From Bacteroidota bacterium (GTDB lineage: Bacteria > Bacteroidota > Bacteroidia > Bacteroidales > JAAUTT01): a stretch of 64,000 nucleotides of DNA. The notes beneath the pieces were generated by a model that worked only from the letters and a program-made list of their open reading frames with translations, did no database searches and had not been told where the DNA came from. The DNA lies in NCBI GenBank assembly GCA_023429135.1, contig JAEYWD010000115.1:83639-147638 (forward strand), in the 5' to 3' direction. Every line of letters starts with the position of its first letter. The first letter of the stretch is position 1. Shown here in pieces: positions 16,322 to 24,995 of the stretch. Both the position numbers and the translations under genes were made by a program.

Positions 16322-17614
16322 ATGCCGGAATCTATCCAGCAAGATGTTTTGCTCGAAAACGAACAATTGAAGGCCCGTCTGGCCGAAACAGAAGCCACAC
16401 TCGAAGCCATAAGGAACGGGGAGGTGGACGCTATTGTCGTTTCGGGAAAGGACGGAGATAAAATATTTACACTTACCTCAGCCGAAACTCCATACCGTAT
16501 TATTATCGAAGAAATGGAGGAAGGAGCCGTTACCGTATCCGACGAGGGCATTATTCTTTTCTGTAACCGCAGGTTCTCGCAAATGATTGGTCAGCCAATG
16601 AGTCAGATCATTGGAAAGAGATATGTTGAGTTTCTCGAAATATGCGAGCATGAAAAATTTGGTATTATGCTCCGCGAAGCCATCAACGGAAGAATAAAAG
16701 ATGAAATTACCCGATTGGATAAATATGGCGAGTTGTTTTACTTTCATATTTCTATGTGTGCCCTTCCTGAAGGTATGCTTGGTAAAGCTTGTATTATTGT
16801 AACCGATATCACCGAATTAAAAAAACACCAGCAAAATCTCGAATCCCTCGTAATGGAACGAACTGCCGAAATTAATAAGGCAAATCTTGAGCTGGGTGAA
16901 TTGAATTCTACTAAGGATAAGTTGTTTTCTATTATTGCGCACGATTTGCGGGGGCCGTTTACAAGCTTACTTGGGTTCACCGATCTGCTAATCGAAAATC
17001 TGGATAAATACGATCGTCAAAAATTCGAACAAATTGTAATGCATATAAGCAAGGCTGCTAAAAATGCTTTCTCGTTGCTCGAAAATCTTTTATTGTGGGC
17101 CCGGTCGCAAAACAATCAAATGCTATTTACACCCCGAACAACCAACTTGTTTAATGTTACCCGTGATGTTATTCTTAGCTTAACATCACTTGGTTCTATT
17201 AAAAATATCAGGATGATTAACAAGGTTCCCGGAGAATTAAAAGCTTATGCCGATATAAATATGCTAACTGCTATTCTCAGGAATCTGATATCGAATGCAA
17301 TAAAGTTCAGTAATTCTGGCGGTGAGGTCGAAATTGAAGCTCTTTCAACCGGGTATGCAGTTGAAATTTCGATTAAAGACAATGGCATAGGAATGAACGA
17401 AGAAATTAGAAACAGTCTGTTTCAAACCATAAGCAATAATACACGTGCAGGTACGGCAAATGAAAAAGGTACCGGACTTGGATTGATGATTTGTAAGGAG
17501 TTTATCGACAAACATCATGGGAAAATCTGGCTGGAGAGCGAAGTTGGCAAAGGAACCAAATTTACTTTCAGTCTGCCTTTTACAGTCACTTCGACAAGCT
17601 CAGTGACCGACTAG
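16322..17614 (+). CDS. Kai-associated PAS histidine kinase
   Basis: The 430-aa soluble kinase has an N-terminal coiled region with LEAIRNGEVDAIVVSGKDGD, as seen in kinases encoded beside kaiBC in many bacteria. A PAS domain follows (~60-175), then a coiled linker, a HisKA domain (DKLFSIIAHDLRGPFTSLLG) and an ATPase domain with RNLISNAIKFSN, DNGIGM and GTGLGLMICKEF. It is the probable output of the Kai module (SasA-like in position, not in N-terminal fold), 15 bp after kaiB2. No response regulator follows. Its last residues, TVTSTSSVTD, are encoded by an interspersed repeat (17587-17656), so the native C-terminus probably ended near FSLPF. Confidence 0.9.
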   Translation: MPESIQQDVLLENEQLKARLAETEATLEAIRNGEVDAIVVSGKDGDKIFTLTSAETPYRIIIEEMEEGAVTVSDEGIILFCNRRFSQMIGQPMSQIIGKRYVEFLEICEHEKFGIMLREAINGRIKDEITRLDKYGELFYFHISMCALPEGMLGKACIIVTDITELKKHQQNLESLVMERTAEINKANLELGELNSTKDKLFSIIAHDLRGPFTSLLGFTDLLIENLDKYDRQKFEQIVMHISKAAKNAFSLLENLLLWARSQNNQMLFTPRTTNLFNVTRDVILSLTSLGSIKNIRMINKVPGELKAYADINMLTAILRNLISNAIKFSNSGGEVEIEALSTGYAVEISIKDNGIGMNEEIRNSLFQTISNNTRAGTANEKGTGLGLMICKEFIDKHHGKIWLESEVGKGTKFTFSLPFTVTSTSSVTD

Positions 17615-17656
17615 AGGCTCAGTGACCGAAACGTGGTCGTTAAGCTTGTCGAAACG
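17587..17656. repeat. TTCGACAAGCT interspersed dyad repeat overlapping a kinase 3' end
   Basis: CACTTCGACAAGCTCAGTGACCGA begins inside the kinase gene, and GCTCAGTGACCGA is repeated directly just after the stop. AGCTTGTCGAA near 17642-17653 is the exact reverse complement of the TTCGACAAGCT start. I recall this sequence type as a common REP-like intergenic repeat in Bacteroidota and other phyla. It can serve as a terminator hairpin for the Kai operon. Confidence 0.6.
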
Positions 17657-18081
17657 TAAAATTGAAGAAAACACTATTGCCCGTTAGAATATTGGTTCCA
17701 TTATCGCAATAAAATGGTGGTTCTATTTGTAAACCGGAACCAGCACCGGGTATAAGCTTTTTAAGAGGTATAATAATAACTGATAATTGGGCTCTATGTT
17801 CGATTGAGGCGTTGGAGTTATAAATTATTCAGTCTTTAATATCACCATAATTTTATCCCGACTGTTTATTTTATTGAATTAGGCACATGATGAATAGAAA
17901 TGGTTTTCAATAAACCCAGAGGGTTTAAATGTTTATAGCTAATTAGAGGAAGAAATATTCGACCCCGGCTGGGGGCGCACTAAAATCCTACTCTCATGTT
18001 TCTATAAACATTTGATACCTCCGGTATCATTCAGCATTAATTAAGAGCCAAATTCAATTATTTTATTAAAAGGCTATTTTA
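17615..18081. other. Intergenic region between the Kai operon and a hemerythrin-like gene
   Basis: No gene is seen. It contains the right half of the TTCGACAAGCT dyad, an AT-rich spacer of about 215 bp, and MITE-like element B at 17870-18060, which ends 21 bp before the next ATG. Confidence 0.6.
17870..18060. repeat. MITE-like dyad element B
   Basis: This ~191-bp element shares its left 15 bp (TTTATTGAATTAGGC) with element A at 5738 and its right-end pattern (ATTAATTAAG, 7 bp, TTCAATTA) with element A at 5895-5919. The core differs. It carries hairpins AAACCC/GGGTTT (17912-17926), CCCCGGCTGGGG (17963-17974) and GATACCTCCGGTATC (18014-18028), and long-range arms AAATGTTTATAG (17927-17938) and CTATAAACATTT (18002-18013). 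Nothing is encoded. Its position may give the downstream gene its leader. Confidence 0.65.
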
Positions 18082-18795
18082 ATGACTGCATTCTCCGAAC
18101 CGGCACAATTCAGATTATTAAAGTTTTGCTCCTGGTTTATGTTCAATAATAACACCAAGGATGCAATCAAAATCTTTAAAAACGATCTGGCAAAAATTTC
18201 GTCGCTTGATGCATTAAAGGTATTCACCTGGATGGCGCAAAGCGATTATAACATTCAAACAGTTTCAAATAAAATTGATAAGCTTACAAGTATTTTTTTC
18301 AAACCTCTGAAAAATGATTTGAAACCTTTTCCCAGCAAACATTTTCTGATTTCTTATCATTACGAAAATTTTGTTTTGCTGAAACGGATGGAGGAAATGA
18401 GGCCAAAGTTGAGAGAGATATTAAAGAACCATGATCCCTCCATGTTATCCGAATTTCAGAAGTTTGCGGATACTTTGAAGAATCATGTCATGCAATTTCA
18501 AAGGTTGGAGGTTCATGTTTTCCCGCTTTTTGAAAGAGTACTTCCGCAATATGGTGCATTTTATCGTTTCGAAAGGATGTTTCACAACGATTTTAAGCAA
18601 ATGTTAAGGGATATTGAATACTTGTTTACCATACAGCCATTTAATTATGCGAATTTTAACCAGTTGGTAGGATGTTTGTATTTTCGTCTAAGTTTAAGGC
18701 TTTATCGCGAAAATCTCATTCTTTTTCCGGTGGGCTGTCAGTTTATTCATTCCAGATTTTACCAGTTAACCTTCGTAAAGGAGTATTTTGAATGA
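18082..18795 (+). CDS. Helical protein, possibly hemerythrin/DUF438-like
   Basis: This 237-aa, largely helical, soluble protein could not be assigned firmly. Three segments recall hemerythrin/DUF438-type proteins: FPSKHFLISYHYENFVLL, the NHVMQFQRLEVHVFPLFERV helix (compare the H...E..LFP pattern) and the LYRENLILFPVGCQ helix near the C-terminus. Not all expected histidines are present, so di-iron binding is uncertain. The gene is monocistronic, preceded by MITE-like element B and followed by a bidirectional hairpin. If the resemblance holds, it would sense or carry O2, NO or a redox signal beside the chemoreceptors. Confidence 0.5.
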   Translation: MTAFSEPAQFRLLKFCSWFMFNNNTKDAIKIFKNDLAKISSLDALKVFTWMAQSDYNIQTVSNKIDKLTSIFFKPLKNDLKPFPSKHFLISYHYENFVLLKRMEEMRPKLREILKNHDPSMLSEFQKFADTLKNHVMQFQRLEVHVFPLFERVLPQYGAFYRFERMFHNDFKQMLRDIEYLFTIQPFNYANFNQLVGCLYFRLSLRLYRENLILFPVGCQFIHSRFYQLTFVKEYFE

Positions 18796-18895
18796 TAAAT
18801 GAAAAGAGAGGATCGTAGTTTTTGCGATCTTCCCAGATCGAGTTGACTTACAAATTCAGCTCAGCGTTTTAGCTTATAAACTAAGTTGTACGCTA

Positions 18896-18916
18896 GGCGG
18901 AATTTGCAATTCCGCC
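18896..18916. terminator. Bidirectional terminator hairpin
   Basis: GGCGGAATT and AATTCCGCC form a perfect 9-bp stem with a TGC loop between two convergent genes (stops at 18795 and 18965). Confidence 0.65.
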
Positions 18917-18964
18917 ATAAATTGTCTTTTCACACAACCTCTTTTTAGATATTCTGTGGAGCGC

Positions 18965-21871
18965 TTAGAAACTTTCGAACAAGTTATCGCTCTGCCCCAT
19001 TTTGTCCATTTCTATGTTGATGCCGGAAGTTTTTCCTGTATGTTTATCGTCTTTTGCCGCAAACCCTTGCCTTTTTGCGGATTTATGAGCAGGCTTAACA
19101 GGTTGGGACATGTTAAGTTTCCGGCCGGTATTGAAGAAACTGATGGTTTCTTTTAACTGTTCGGCCTGGCTGGCCAGTTCTTCGGAGCTGGAACTCATCT
19201 CTTCAGCCGCAGCCGCATTTTGCTGTGTTACCTGAGTGAATTGAATAACGGCTTTCGTTATCTGTTCCGATCCAAGGCGTTGCTCATTGCTCGAGGCTGC
19301 AATTTCCTTTACCAGTTCGGCCGTTTTTTGAATTTCGGGAATTATTTTTTGCATCATGTCACCCGATTCTTCCGTCGTTTTTAAACTGGACGCTGATAAC
19401 TCGTTAATTTCAACAGCAGCTTTCTGGCTTACTTCGGCAAGTTTGCGCACCTCGGCTGCAACTACGGCAAAACCTTTGCCCTGTTCGCCCGCCCGGGCTG
19501 CTTCAATAGCTGCATTAATAGCCAGAATGTCCGTTTTACCGGCAATATCGTTAATGATTTTAATTTTTTCCGATATCTGTTTCATGGCATCCAGGCTTCT
19601 TTTAACTGATATATTAAAATCCAGCATGCTTTTGGCCGATTCAATAGCAATTTTTTCAGTGATAGCAGAATTGTCGCTGTTCTGCTGAATTGTCGATGCC
19701 ATCTCTTCTATTGACGACGAAACTTCCTCTGCCGAAGCCGATTGCTCGCTGGCTCCTTCCGAAATCTGGATGGAGGATCGGCTCATTTCGTTACTGCTGA
19801 TGGCTACATTTTCGGCAGCTTCCATTACCTGACCAACAATTTCGCTTAAGCGCGAAACCATATCGGAAAGAGCACCCATTAAATCGTCATTTTCTGAGCG
19901 TCGGGCCAGGGTAACAGTAAGGTCTCCCTGTGCAATCATCTTGGCTTTTGTTATTATTTCGTTAAAAGCATGGATAAGGCTGTTGAGATTATTTTTAATA
20001 TTATTGAAATCGCCGTTGTAGTTGTCGGTGATGAGCTGAGGCATGTCGCCTTTCGAAATTCTTTCGACATAAAGGGCGGCAACGTTTAATGGTCCAATAA
20101 CGGCATCGAGCGTGCTGTTAACACCTTCAACAATTTTACGGTAATCTCCCAGATGCCTTTCTGCATTGGCTCTGGTTTCCAGGCGGCCTTCCAAAGCGGC
20201 TTTTACAAGCATGTTTGCATCGTCCGAGAGCCTATTAATGGCTGCTACCGAAACATTTACAGCATGATTTATCGTGTCGAACATTTTTTGCGCTTCCAAA
20301 GTATCGTTGTCGGCCTCTTCGGTTTTAAGGTCAAACATCAGGTCGCCTTTGGAAAGGCTTGTTAAACCTTCAGTTAGCTTTACAGCTTCATTGGTCTGAT
20401 ATTTTTCAATTTTTTCGGCTTTCCTCATCGCTAGCTTTATGGCTGTTTGATCGCTCACTACCTCAAAGGCTCCGATAACACTACCCTCTTTGTTTCGGAG
20501 TGGAACAGCAGAATACTGAATTTCAAGTTCCAGATTCCCGGGACGTGCTACAGTTTCGCTTTTTTGGTTGGCATTGGTTTGTATAGATTTGGCGCAGGCA
20601 CAGTTTTGGGTTTTGCAGTCACCTGTTCTGAAGTGATCGTAACATTTGGTTCCTATTAATTGGTGCTGTATTTTATTGCCTACCTGGGCGCCTATATGGT
20701 TGATGTAATTTATTTCGAAATTATTGTTGATAAGCATTGCTGGTGTTGGCATTGCGTCCAGTAGGCCAACAAGAGTGTTGAGGGTGTCGTTTACTCCATC
20801 AACAATTTTTTTGAAATCGCCCGAATGCCTTTCTGCATTGGCGCGAGTATGAAGTTTTCCTTCAATGGCAGCACTACTGAGCATGTTTGCATCACTAATA
20901 AGCATTTTAACAGCCTCGATGCATTTGTTGAGGCTGTTTTTTATTTCGTTGAAATCGCCATTGTAATTGTCAGTAATTTTATCGGGGATATCACCGTTCG
21001 AAATTCGGTCGACATATTCGGCTGCCACATTTAATGGCTCAATTACAGCATCCAGAGTTTTGTTGAATCCGGAAATAATTTCCCGGAACTCCTCGTTTGT
21101 TTCCTCAATTTTTGCCCTTGTTGATAACTTCCCTTCGAGTGCTGCTTCTGTCAGTTTTTTGGTTTGTGCAATGATGGATTGTATTATTTTCTGAATGTTC
21201 GCTGAAATAAATATTCCGGATAGGATGGCTATGATCAGTCCTGCAATTATCGTCAGAATTATAAAGCTTTGAGATGAAGTTCCTGAGGATACGGTTTCAT
21301 CTACCATTTTACCGGTGTTCTTGATGTTGTTGGATTTTAGCAGCTCAAAAGTTTCACCCATTGTATTTGAAATTGGTACCATTAGGGCGTAAGTCGCTTC
21401 ATATTCCGATTTGAGTGTTTGAAGGGAATTACTATCTGCAGTGGTCATTTGAGCAATTAACTGGTCAAGAGTGATGTAGATATTACGCCAATCTTTGTAT
21501 TCTGCTCGTATTTTGGCCTGAAGTCTCAATCCTTCGGCGCTCTGACGGGGAATGGATTCGGATAATTTCCAAAATTTGTCTACTTTTTCCCAGGAAGCAA
21601 GTCTTTTTTGTTGAATGTTTTGAAGTTCCTTTCTGAATTGCTGGATGTCTTTCTGGTTAAAGGCAAGCATTACCTCAAGCGTTTGCGAACGGATAACCAT
21701 TCGTTCTTCATTGATCCCTGAAAATGCTTCCATGGATGGGATTCGGTTGTCGCGGATGTTTAAAGTGCTGTTGTTTTGGTTTTTAATTGAGTAATAGCCA
21801 ATAAGACCGATTATGCCAGCAATTATTGCTGTTACAGTAAAACCGGTCATTATTTTTGTTCTGATTTTCAT
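18965..21871 (-). CDS. Methyl-accepting chemotaxis protein with Cys-rich PAS domain
   Basis: The 968-aa receptor has TM1 at ~8-28, a helical periplasmic domain to ~185, TM2 at ~200-222, HAMP and a string of HAMP-like modules. A cytoplasmic PAS domain sits at ~370-470, then more HAMP-like modules and the standard signalling hairpin. The PAS domain contains Cys410, 419, 424 and 426 (CYDHFRTGDCKTQNCAC), a C-x8-C-x4-C-x-C cluster that could bind metal or react to redox change. The tail ends QSDNLFESF, a CheR-docking-like pentapeptide. It is the last gene of the cheA cluster, separated from the receptor upstream by a probable terminator (21948-21987), so its expression may be partly independent. 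Confidence 0.92.
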   Translation of the reverse strand: MKIRTKIMTGFTVTAIIAGIIGLIGYYSIKNQNNSTLNIRDNRIPSMEAFSGINEERMVIRSQTLEVMLAFNQKDIQQFRKELQNIQQKRLASWEKVDKFWKLSESIPRQSAEGLRLQAKIRAEYKDWRNIYITLDQLIAQMTTADSNSLQTLKSEYEATYALMVPISNTMGETFELLKSNNIKNTGKMVDETVSSGTSSQSFIILTIIAGLIIAILSGIFISANIQKIIQSIIAQTKKLTEAALEGKLSTRAKIEETNEEFREIISGFNKTLDAVIEPLNVAAEYVDRISNGDIPDKITDNYNGDFNEIKNSLNKCIEAVKMLISDANMLSSAAIEGKLHTRANAERHSGDFKKIVDGVNDTLNTLVGLLDAMPTPAMLINNNFEINYINHIGAQVGNKIQHQLIGTKCYDHFRTGDCKTQNCACAKSIQTNANQKSETVARPGNLELEIQYSAVPLRNKEGSVIGAFEVVSDQTAIKLAMRKAEKIEKYQTNEAVKLTEGLTSLSKGDLMFDLKTEEADNDTLEAQKMFDTINHAVNVSVAAINRLSDDANMLVKAALEGRLETRANAERHLGDYRKIVEGVNSTLDAVIGPLNVAALYVERISKGDMPQLITDNYNGDFNNIKNNLNSLIHAFNEIITKAKMIAQGDLTVTLARRSENDDLMGALSDMVSRLSEIVGQVMEAAENVAISSNEMSRSSIQISEGASEQSASAEEVSSSIEEMASTIQQNSDNSAITEKIAIESAKSMLDFNISVKRSLDAMKQISEKIKIINDIAGKTDILAINAAIEAARAGEQGKGFAVVAAEVRKLAEVSQKAAVEINELSASSLKTTEESGDMMQKIIPEIQKTAELVKEIAASSNEQRLGSEQITKAVIQFTQVTQQNAAAAEEMSSSSEELASQAEQLKETISFFNTGRKLNMSQPVKPAHKSAKRQGFAAKDDKHTGKTSGINIEMDKMGQSDNLFESF

Positions 21872-21947
21872 TTTTATTTTTGTTTACATTTTTGTTAACG
21901 GATACTCTGTTGAGAATTGCAGGACAGTTTTGGGCTGTTGAGCCGTT

Positions 21948-21987
21948 AAACCAGCTCGGGGTAACTGCTGTTGCCCCAGGCTGGTTT
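21948..21987 (-). terminator. Intercistronic hairpin between two receptor genes
   Basis: AAACCAGC (21948-21955) pairs with GCTGGTTT (21980-21987), with an inner GGGG/CCCC stem. It lies 50 bp past the stop of the 22037-24904 receptor. It may attenuate transcription into the next receptor. Confidence 0.55.
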
Positions 21988-22036
21988 GGATGTGGTAGGA
22001 ACAGAATTCTCTATTCCTGATCGCCTCTTTCGAAGT

Positions 22037-24904
22037 TTAGAAGTTTTCGAACATTTTGTCGTCCTTGTCTATACCATTGAGGTCGACATTAACTCCCACG
22101 GCATGATCGGTCTGCCGGGCAGTTTTCCCCTGCAAACTTCCTCTTTTGCCTGCTTTGTGAGTAGGCTTCATCGGTTGGGTTATTTTGATCTGCCGTCCGG
22201 TGTTGAAGAAACTGATGGTTTCCTTCAGCAACTCGGCCTGGCTTGCCAGTTCTTCGGAACTGGAGCTCATTTCCTCTGCTGCTGCTGCATTTTGCTGGGT
22301 TACCTGTGTAAACTGAATCACAGCTTTTGTGATCTGTTCCGAACCCATTCTTTGCTCGTTGCTCGATGCTGCAATTTCCTTCACCAATTGAGCCGTCTTC
22401 TGGATTTCGGGAATTATCTTCATCATCATGCTTCCCGACTCCTCGGTAACGCGCAGACTTGAAGCCGACAATTCGTTAATTTCAACCGCTGCTTTTTGGC
22501 TTACTTCTGCAAGCTTACGCACTTCGGCAGCTACCACCGCAAAGCCTTTGCCCTGTTCGCCGGCACGCGCTGCTTCAATTGCTGCATTAATGGCAAGAAT
22601 GTCAGTTTTTCCGGCAATGTCGTTGATGATTTTGATTTTTTCCGATATCTGACGCATGGCTTCAAGGCTTTTTTGGGCAGCGGTGTTTACATCCATCATT
22701 CCCTGAGCCGAAGCAACAGCAATCTTTTCGGTCGTAATGGAGTTGTCGCTGTTCTGCTGGATTGTGGACGACATTTCCTCAATTGATGAGGATACTTCTT
22801 CTGCCGATGCCGATTGCTCGCTTGCACCTTCCGAGATCTGAACTGCCGAGGTGCTCATTTCGTTACTACTGGTAGCTACATTCTGAGCGGCTTCCATTAC
22901 CTGGCTAACAATTTCGCTCAATCGGGCAACCATTTCGGAGAGTGCTCCCATTAACTCATCATTTTCTGAACGCTTGGCAAGGGTAATGGTTAAGTCCCCC
23001 TGAGCCACCATTTTGGCTTTGGTTATTATTTCGTTGAAAGCATTGATGAGGCTGTTAAGATTATTTTTGATGCTGTTAAAGTCGCCGTTGTAATTGTCGG
23101 TTATCAAATCCGGCATATCACCTTTGGCTATTTTATCCACATACATGGCGGCCACGTTCAATGGACCAATTACTGCATCTAGCGTATTATTCACTCCTTC
23201 AACAATTTTGCGGAAATCGCCCTGATGACGCGAAGCATCTGCGCGGGTAGCGAGCTTCCCTTCTACGGCAGCGTTAGAGAGGAGGGTTGCATCGCTGACA
23301 AGTTCACTCACAGCTTCCTTAACTTGTTGTAAGCTGTTGTTAATTCTTTCGAACTGTTTCTTTACTTCCTGGGTATGTTCATCGGCCTCTCTGATGTTGA
23401 GGTTGAATTCCAGACTTCCTTTTGAAAGATGCCTGAGGTTGCCTTCTATTCTTTCAACCTCAGATTTTGTATAATCACTTACTCTGATTATTGATGTTAA
23501 ATCGGTTACAACTTCAACAAAGCCGGTATTCTCGCCTTTTGCATTTTTTAGGTAAGCGGTATCCTGTTTACAACTCATTCCACACCAATCGAAGAAACTT
23601 TGATTAGTACCTTTTAATAATTGCTTTATTCCGCAATTTGCTGTGTTGCATATATTTGCTCCGGCATTACTGCATGCTTTTCCATAACCCGATTCACGGT
23701 CTTTTATAACGCCCTGATCAATCATCAGCCTCTCAAATTCTTTATTCATGTAGGTCCACGTCATATTTTCGTCGGTTACATGAATCGGGAATGGGACAGC
23801 ATCAATGATGGATTCGTACCACACAGTTTTATCTACAACCGTATCCAGGGTGGCATTAACTCCTTCTACAGTTTTACGAAATTCACCCTGATGATTCTGG
23901 GCATTGGCTCTGGTAGAGAATTTACCCTCTATTGCTGCATTGGAAAGCATCTTGGAGTCTGTAACAAGTAGGTTTATAGCATCGATACACTGATTGAGGT
24001 TGCTCTTTATCTCATTGAAGTCGCCATTGTAATTGTCGGTGATTTTCTCGGGTATGTTACCTTTGGAAATGCGGTCCACGTATTCGGCAGCTACATTGAG
24101 GGGCCCAATAACGGCATCGAGGGTCTTATTGATACCTACCACAATTTCGCGGAATTCTTCGTTGGTGTCCTCGGTTTTGGCGCGCGTGGCAAGACGACCT
24201 GCTACGGCAGCATCAACCAGATCTTTGGTTTGTTTAATAACCGATTTGATGATGTTCTGAATGTTGGTGGCAATAATGAAACCGAGCACTATAGCTGCTA
24301 GCAGCGAAAGCGCCACCAAAGCAATCATGAACGTTGTTGCGTTATCTGCTAAAGCTGTGTTTCCATCGGAAGTTTCTTTGGCCAGGGTTAGCTTACTTTG
24401 CTGCAGCTCATCCAGAGCTTTCTGGCAAACATCATTATCCGATTTCATTTTGCCGTTCATAATCATTACCGCGCCATTAATGTTGTCATCCTTCAACATT
24501 TTTTTGATGTCAGGTACCGAAGACACGTAAGCGTCAAAAGATTCGTTCACTTTTTTAACAATTTCTTTACCTGCTTCAGTCAGCGTTGTTGCTTCTACCT
24601 TTGCTTCCGAATTTCGGAAAGTTTTGCTCAGCTCTTCAATCCGGGCCAGTTTTGCTTCACGATCTTCGTTATTTGTGGCATAAACGGCATCGCGCACATT
24701 TACTCTTACTCGCTGAAACGAAGTGGACATGTCCATCATATCGGCCATTGGTACTGTAATTTTTTCGTATAATTTTTTATCGGCAGCATCCAGTTGTTTT
24801 ATTCTGGAAATGCCCATGTAACCTATTACACCTGCCAATGAAGCCACTAATAGAAAGCTTACCAGTAATTTTGTGCGAATTTTCATGTTTTTAACCCAGT
24901 TCAT
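22037..24904 (-). CDS. Methyl-accepting chemotaxis protein with Cys-rich PAS domain
   Basis: The 955-aa receptor has TM1 at ~12-32, a helical periplasmic sensor, TM2 at ~190-215, HAMP-like modules and a cytoplasmic PAS domain at ~375-475. This is followed by further HAMP-like repeats (LDAVIGPLNVAAMYVDKIAKGD type) and the signalling hairpin. The PAS domain carries Cys411, 419 and 424 plus a later C-x3-C (WCGMSC), similar in placement to the cluster in the next receptor. The start at 24904 is kept; an internal Met at residue 7 begins the usual MKIRTK motif. The tail ends DDKMFENF. It follows the metallo-hydrolase gene by 91 bp in the cheA cluster. Confidence 0.92.
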   Translation of the reverse strand: MNWVKNMKIRTKLLVSFLLVASLAGVIGYMGISRIKQLDAADKKLYEKITVPMADMMDMSTSFQRVRVNVRDAVYATNNEDREAKLARIEELSKTFRNSEAKVEATTLTEAGKEIVKKVNESFDAYVSSVPDIKKMLKDDNINGAVMIMNGKMKSDNDVCQKALDELQQSKLTLAKETSDGNTALADNATTFMIALVALSLLAAIVLGFIIATNIQNIIKSVIKQTKDLVDAAVAGRLATRAKTEDTNEEFREIVVGINKTLDAVIGPLNVAAEYVDRISKGNIPEKITDNYNGDFNEIKSNLNQCIDAINLLVTDSKMLSNAAIEGKFSTRANAQNHQGEFRKTVEGVNATLDTVVDKTVWYESIIDAVPFPIHVTDENMTWTYMNKEFERLMIDQGVIKDRESGYGKACSNAGANICNTANCGIKQLLKGTNQSFFDWCGMSCKQDTAYLKNAKGENTGFVEVVTDLTSIIRVSDYTKSEVERIEGNLRHLSKGSLEFNLNIREADEHTQEVKKQFERINNSLQQVKEAVSELVSDATLLSNAAVEGKLATRADASRHQGDFRKIVEGVNNTLDAVIGPLNVAAMYVDKIAKGDMPDLITDNYNGDFNSIKNNLNSLINAFNEIITKAKMVAQGDLTITLAKRSENDELMGALSEMVARLSEIVSQVMEAAQNVATSSNEMSTSAVQISEGASEQSASAEEVSSSIEEMSSTIQQNSDNSITTEKIAVASAQGMMDVNTAAQKSLEAMRQISEKIKIINDIAGKTDILAINAAIEAARAGEQGKGFAVVAAEVRKLAEVSQKAAVEINELSASSLRVTEESGSMMMKIIPEIQKTAQLVKEIAASSNEQRMGSEQITKAVIQFTQVTQQNAAAAEEMSSSSEELASQAELLKETISFFNTGRQIKITQPMKPTHKAGKRGSLQGKTARQTDHAVGVNVDLNGIDKDDKMFENF

Positions 24905-24995
24905 AATTTTTCTTTTAATAATTATACTTTATAATTCCCTTCTTCACTTTGCTCTTGTTCCGGTTAACATTTTAAATTCTTAGGCATAACGAGTT

